A model generated the notes under the pieces. The model did not search any database and was not told the origin of the DNA. It saw only the letters and a list, made by a program, of their open reading frames with translations. From B16-G9 sp964400655 (GTDB lineage Bacteria; Bacteroidota; Bacteroidia; Bacteroidales; F082), in contig CAYNVN010000044.1 in NCBI GenBank assembly GCA_964400655.1, positions 1 through 10,318 of the forward strand: a DNA stretch of 10,318 nt. The letters run 5' to 3'. Shown here in pieces: positions 6,690 to 10,318 of this stretch (positions within the stretch are counted from its first letter, which is position 1; every line of letters begins with the position of its first letter). The position numbers and the translations under genes were made by a program.

Positions 6690-6749
6690 ATCGGTTAATT
6701 AATATAATTTCGTATTGATTTTAACATTATTGACAATGACACATGGTGT

Positions 6750-8657
6750 TTAGTTGTCTGAAAGGGGTTCGATATTAAACCGGTTGTTGGCTTTATTGAT
6801 ATCGGGAATCAGATCATCACCAAGCGTTATGCTTTTTATTTTTTTATCACTCTCAATTTCAATAACCGCCGCATCAAGGCCTGTTTTCCACAGGGCGGCT
6901 GTTTTGTATATCTCCAGTTTCGTACCATCATCAAAACGGCAAACAATTTTTACAGGTAACGGCAATCCGCCATAGTTTTGAATAACCACTTTGTTGTCGA
7001 GGGTTACTTTTTTAATTCCTAAATCGGCATAAACCTTTTCAAAAAACCAGGGTTTAAAGAACCAGTTTAACGATTGTCCGGTTCCCGCTTCCATGGATGC
7101 AAAAAAATCGTAAGGCATGGGATGCCTGCCGTGCCAGCGTTTCATATAGGTATGCAAACCTTTGATAAATAACGAATCGCCGAGCAAATCGCGCAAAAAG
7201 GTGTAAGCCATTGAGGAACGGTTGTAAGCATGAGAACGGTAAGTTTGCCAGTCGGCAATAAGGTACGAAGGTATCATTTCAACAACCTCTTTTTCACTGC
7301 CGCTCATATTTTCGAAGGTTGATACCATACGTTGGGCATAATGGTAACCGGGATAAAGCGAATCGTAAATAAACCGTGTAAGATAAGCGGCCCATCCCTC
7401 ATCCATCCATGCGTATTTACGTTCGTTGGTTCCGGTATAAAAGGGAAAGTAGCTGTGCGATATTTCGTGAAAGAAAAGTCCTGCCGCCGATGCTTCACTT
7501 TTCGGGTCGCCATTATTGGCCATCATAGGCGATTCCATACCACCTGAACGTCTTCCGTTGCTCCACGAAGTAATATGAGGGTAGGGGAATGGCACACCGG
7601 GTAAAACTTTCGACATGTAATCAACACTCCAGCGGCACCATTTTGCTGCCCGGGGGAATGTTATCATGGAATCGGGAAAAACCGCATCAACAAAAGTACG
7701 GCGACCGGTGAGGGTGTCAACAATAAGCGAACTACCCTGCCAGTTAACCGCTTTGGCAACTCCAAAAGTAAAATCGGGAACATAAGCAGCTTTAAAATGC
7801 CATTCCGTTTCCGACCGGTTGTTTTTTAAAACCTTTCCCTCCCTGCATTCCTGAGCCGTAAACAGGGTATTAATTTCATCTGATTGATATGCCTCTTTAA
7901 TTCTTTTGAATATCTGTCGGGTGTATAAGTTGTTACCGTTTTGCAGTTCGCCTGTTGCCCACACTTTAAATCCGGGAGGGACGGTAATTTTAACATCATA
8001 ATTGTTAAAATCGTTATAAAACTCGGTTACCCCGTTAAATTCCACCATATCCCACCCGTCGATATCATCATAAACAGCAATTTGCGGATACCAGTAAGCA
8101 ATCATAAAAACATCGTTTCCATAATTTCCCATGCGGTTCCAGCTTTTCTGCGGGATGTGAAAACTCCAGTCGGTTTCAAAACATAACGAGTCGCCGGGTT
8201 CCAACGGTTGCGTAAGAAAGACCCTGAGGTTGGTTGCCGATCGGGCGGTATGGCTATAAATGCTTTTTCCGGTTTTACAACGGGTTACTTTCAATTTATT
8301 GTAGTCAACGCCCTTGGTTATATCCGAGCCGTCTATCTTCCATGTTCTCAGGTTACCTTTTTTATAAAAATCCTGATACAACCTGATAACAATATACTTT
8401 AATGTGTCGGGACTTTCGTTATGGTAAATCACCTTTTCGTGGCCCGAAAGTTTGCTTTCTCCGGCATTTAACACGGTTTCAATGGTGTAATCGGCACGGT
8501 TCTGCCAATATGCGGGGCCGGGTGTTCCGTCAATGGAGCGGGTTTTGTTTTGATAAGCTTTTTTTATCTCTTTCGGAATCATTTGATTCCAGCTTTGCGA
8601 ACGGCCGACAAAAGAGAAAAGAAATGCTGAAAGAAAGAAAAACAATAACTTTTTCAT
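6750..8657 (-). CDS. Exported M1-family-like zinc metallopeptidase
   Basis: This 635-residue protein starts with a signal peptide (about 1-21, KKLLFFFLSAFLFSF then GRSQS). It has no lipobox Cys and no T9SS tail, so the periplasm is the likely site. An M1-type N-terminal beta domain covers about 50-310. The exopeptidase-like motif GGMES is at 372-376. The zinc site is HEISH (H397, E398, H401) with E420 in MDEGWAAY, matching HExxH-x18-E. Y478 in HAYNRSSMAYTFL is the probable transition-state tyrosine. Residues 545-615 form a C-terminal beta region. M1 enzymes remove N-terminal residues from peptides; GGMES in place of GAMEN leaves the specificity open. It is the first gene of a probable two-gene unit with the subtilase, which fits a surface protease followed by periplasmic peptide trimming. 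Divergent from the aldehyde dehydrogenase gene. Confidence 0.9.
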   Translation of the reverse strand: MKKLLFFFLSAFLFSFVGRSQSWNQMIPKEIKKAYQNKTRSIDGTPGPAYWQNRADYTIETVLNAGESKLSGHEKVIYHNESPDTLKYIVIRLYQDFYKKGNLRTWKIDGSDITKGVDYNKLKVTRCKTGKSIYSHTARSATNLRVFLTQPLEPGDSLCFETDWSFHIPQKSWNRMGNYGNDVFMIAYWYPQIAVYDDIDGWDMVEFNGVTEFYNDFNNYDVKITVPPGFKVWATGELQNGNNLYTRQIFKRIKEAYQSDEINTLFTAQECREGKVLKNNRSETEWHFKAAYVPDFTFGVAKAVNWQGSSLIVDTLTGRRTFVDAVFPDSMITFPRAAKWCRWSVDYMSKVLPGVPFPYPHITSWSNGRRSGGMESPMMANNGDPKSEASAAGLFFHEISHSYFPFYTGTNERKYAWMDEGWAAYLTRFIYDSLYPGYHYAQRMVSTFENMSGSEKEVVEMIPSYLIADWQTYRSHAYNRSSMAYTFLRDLLGDSLFIKGLHTYMKRWHGRHPMPYDFFASMEAGTGQSLNWFFKPWFFEKVYADLGIKKVTLDNKVVIQNYGGLPLPVKIVCRFDDGTKLEIYKTAALWKTGLDAAVIEIESDKKIKSITLGDDLIPDINKANNRFNIEPLSDN

Positions 8658-8676
8658 GTTACAATGTTTAAGTGCG

Positions 8677-8684
8677 TAAAAGTA
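8677..8684 (-). promoter_or_regulatory. Weak candidate -7 box of the M1 peptidase gene
   Basis: On the minus strand this reads TACTTTTA, one mismatch from TAnnTTTG, 19 bp before the ATG at 8657. No -33 motif is seen. It is proposed mainly because its distance to the start matches the other promoters in this window. Confidence 0.3.
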
Positions 8685-8706
8685 ATTAATAACTGATTTA
8701 ACGCCG

Positions 8707-8735
8707 TTGTTTTGGTGGCATATTATCTATATTTG
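8707..8735 (+). promoter_or_regulatory. Promoter of the aldehyde dehydrogenase gene
   Basis: A TTG at 8707-8709 and a perfect TAnnTTTG box (TATATTTG, 8728-8735) are 18 bp apart, close to the usual Bacteroidota -33/-7 spacing. Transcription would start near 8741, leaving a leader of about 13 nt. This rules out coding starts before the ATG at 8754. Confidence 0.6.
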
Positions 8736-8753
8736 TGTTTTAAAAATAGCGCT

Positions 8754-10112
8754 ATGAGAAGTATTAATCCATATACAAGAGAGGTTATTGCTGAATATAA
8801 GGAGCATAATAAAAGTGAAACCGAATTACTTATTGAAAAAAATCACAAGGCTTATCAGGATTGGAAACAGCTGACATATGCCGAACGAGGCATCCTGTTT
8901 AAAAAAATGGCAGTTTTGTTGCGTAACAGAAAAGAGGAACTGGCAAAGCTGATTACCATGGAAATGGGAAAAATCATTTCGGAATCGGTGGCGGAAATAG
9001 AAAAATGCGCCTGGCTTTGCGAATATTATGCTGATGAAACCGGGCGGTTGTTACAACCTGAATTTTACGAAGCCGGTGTTACCAAAAGCTACGTTCGTTT
9101 TGATCCTATAGGTCCGGTTTACGGTATTATGCCGTGGAATTTTCCGTTTTGGCAGGTTTTACGGGCAGCGGTTCCCACCATAATGGCAGGCAATACTTTT
9201 TTACTAAAGCATGCACCCAATGTACAGGGAGCAGCCCATACCATTGAAAAACTTTTCACGGAGGCAGGTTTTCCCGAACATATTTTTACCAACCTTGTTA
9301 TTCCCGTTGAGTTATCGGACGGTGTTATTGCCCATCCGCTGGTACAGGGGGTTACCTTAACAGGAAGCCGGCGTGCCGGACAGGCAGTGGCATCGGTTGC
9401 AGGAAGCCATCTGAAGAAAACCGTAATGGAACTGGGCGGATCAGACCCCTATATTGTTTTGGCCGATGCACAAATAAACGAATCGTGTAAAACGGGTGTA
9501 TGTTCGCGCATGTTGAATGGAGGACAGGTTTGCATTGCCGCCAAACGTTTTATTGTGGTGGAAGATATTTACGACCGGTTTGTTGAAGAACAAAAAGCCT
9601 TACTGGAAAATATGTGGCTGGGCGACCCCATGCAGGAGCGCATCGATATGGGCCCATTGGCGCGCCCCGACCTGCTTGAGAATATTGAAAAACAGGTGAC
9701 CGATTCGGTTAAAGCGGGAGCAGCCCTTATTACCGGCGGAGAACGACTTGATGCCCACAGCTGGTTTTATAAACCCACCCTGCTTACCAATGTTTCAAAA
9801 GGTATGCCTGTTTACGATGAGGAAACTTTTGGCCCTGTTTCGGTGATAATACCGGCAAAAGATGCGTGGGATGCCGTTAGAATTGCCAATGATACCATTT
9901 ACGGACTTGGTGCCAGCCTTTGGACACAGGATATGAAACTTGCCGAAGAGCTGGCAGGTAAAATAGAAGCAGGGGCGGTGTTTATTAACGGGCTGACCAA
10001 ATCAGACCCCCGTCTGCCTTTCGGCGGAAGCAAACAATCGGGTTACGGCCGCGAGCTTTCCAATTACGGCATTAAAGAGTTTACCAATATTAAAACCGTT
10101 TGGGTGAAATAG
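8754..10112 (+). CDS. NAD(P)-dependent aldehyde dehydrogenase, succinate-semialdehyde type (Sad/YneI-like)
   Basis: This 452-residue cytoplasmic enzyme oxidises an aldehyde to its acid with NAD or NADP. Its short form and motifs match the succinate-semialdehyde dehydrogenase group of E. coli Sad (YneI): GPVYGIMPWNFPFWQ at 120-134 with N129, LKHAPNV at 151-157 in the cofactor region, TLTGSRRAG at 201-209, the general base E226 in MELGGSDP, and the nucleophile C260 in GGQVCIAAKR. PFGGSKQSGYGREL at 422-435 closes the fold. The frame stays open to a TTG at 8712, but that part covers the promoter box, and relatives begin like MRSINPYT, so the ATG at 8754 is preferred. The real substrate is not certain; members also take glutarate semialdehyde and other aldehydes. 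No GABA or succinate pathway gene is adjacent. Confidence 0.88.
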   Translation: MRSINPYTREVIAEYKEHNKSETELLIEKNHKAYQDWKQLTYAERGILFKKMAVLLRNRKEELAKLITMEMGKIISESVAEIEKCAWLCEYYADETGRLLQPEFYEAGVTKSYVRFDPIGPVYGIMPWNFPFWQVLRAAVPTIMAGNTFLLKHAPNVQGAAHTIEKLFTEAGFPEHIFTNLVIPVELSDGVIAHPLVQGVTLTGSRRAGQAVASVAGSHLKKTVMELGGSDPYIVLADAQINESCKTGVCSRMLNGGQVCIAAKRFIVVEDIYDRFVEEQKALLENMWLGDPMQERIDMGPLARPDLLENIEKQVTDSVKAGAALITGGERLDAHSWFYKPTLLTNVSKGMPVYDEETFGPVSVIIPAKDAWDAVRIANDTIYGLGASLWTQDMKLAEELAGKIEAGAVFINGLTKSDPRLPFGGSKQSGYGRELSNYGIKEFTNIKTVWVK

Positions 10113-10121
10113 GGGAGGTAT

Positions 10122-10153
10122 GAAGTTCAAAGTTTGAGGTTTGGAGGTTTGAA
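10122..10153 (+). repeat. Degenerate 8 bp tandem repeat
   Basis: Four 8 bp units with drifted sequence, GAAGTTCA, AAGTTTGA, GGTTTGGA and GGTTTGAA, begin 9 bp after the aldehyde dehydrogenase stop. They share composition and period with the array at 10223-10318 and look like an older part of the same array. Confidence 0.45.
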
Positions 10154-10174
10154 GTTTTAATGAACCGCGAAGTA

Positions 10175-10221
10175 AACCTTTTCGGTCGAACGAAGGCTTG
10201 TGTGGGGAGTCCGGAAAGGTT
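10175..10221. repeat. Imperfect inverted repeat between two tandem arrays
   Basis: AACCTTTTCGG (10175-10185) and CCGGAAAGGTT (10211-10221) are inverted copies with one mismatch (a possible G-U pair), separated by 25 bases. No T-run follows, so it does not look like a terminator. It sits between the degenerate and the well-kept 8 bp repeats and could be an inserted intergenic repeat unit. Confidence 0.4.
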
Positions 10222-10222
10222 G

Positions 10223-10318
10223 AGAAGTTTAGAAGGTTAGAAGTTCAGAAGTTCAGAAGTTCAGAAGTTCAGAAGTTGAGAAGTTGAGAAGTTGAGATGT
10301 TGAGAAGTGGAGCAGTTG
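10223..10318 (+). repeat. 8 bp tandem repeat array, at least 12 units, open at the window end
   Basis: Twelve in-phase 8 bp units fill 96 bp. The order is AGAAGTTT, AGAAGGTT, four AGAAGTTC, three AGAAGTTG, then AGATGTTG, AGAAGTGG and AGCAGTTG. The central seven differ only in the last base, in two blocks, which points to recent slippage or unequal exchange. The outer units are more worn. The plus strand is nearly free of C. The array is not interrupted by unique spacers and so is not CRISPR. It continues to the end of the window, so its full length is unknown. Confidence 0.9.

Noticed and set aside
10175..10221. Terminator of the aldehyde dehydrogenase gene
   Set aside because: The arms are separated by 25 bases and no T-run follows on either strand.
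10223..10318. CRISPR-like array
   Set aside because: Units are 8 bp and directly joined, with no unique spacers and no cas genes in the window.

Overview
The window reads as chromosomal DNA of a member of the Bacteroidota, possibly of the Marinilabiliales/Bacteroidales group, though the family cannot be fixed from sequence alone. Three things point there: a type IX secretion (T9SS) C-terminal sorting domain on the exported subtilase, TAnnTTTG promoter -7 boxes in front of several genes, and AT-rich start regions without clear Shine-Dalgarno sequences. Seven protein genes are well supported. No tRNA, rRNA, transposase or CRISPR array was seen.

Left part (136-3933), DNA damage and mutagenesis: a Y-family DNA polymerase IV (dinB, minus strand) is divergent from a helix-turn-helix/S24 peptidase regulator of the LexA/UmuD/CI type. 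The 137 bp between their starts hold two copies of a 17 bp palindrome, 23 bp apart, next to or on the regulator's promoter. After about 370 bp with a strong terminator and one doubtful 36-codon reading frame comes a nuclease that fuses a DnaQ-like DEDDh exonuclease to a UvrC/Cho-like GIY-YIG domain and a Cys cluster. Together they look like a small SOS-like damage-response locus whose repressor should cleave itself and release dinB.

Middle (3997-8657): a full-length YeeE/YedE-type membrane protein (sulfur-compound uptake) runs convergently, with only 5 bp between stop codons, into a pair of exported peptidases on the minus strand. These are an M1-like zinc metallopeptidase followed by a subtilase (S8) with a T9SS tag. 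The 60 bp gap and shared strand suggest one transcript.

Right part (8728-10318): a short-form aldehyde dehydrogenase of the succinate-semialdehyde dehydrogenase (Sad/YneI) type has a good promoter that shows its start is 8754. Behind it lies non-coding DNA with a degenerate and then a well-kept 8 bp tandem repeat that runs off the window. Both ends of the window carry intergenic repeat DNA.

The most interesting item is the dinB/S24 intergenic region: an intact self-cleaving regulator, two matching palindromes and a promoter overlapped by one of them.
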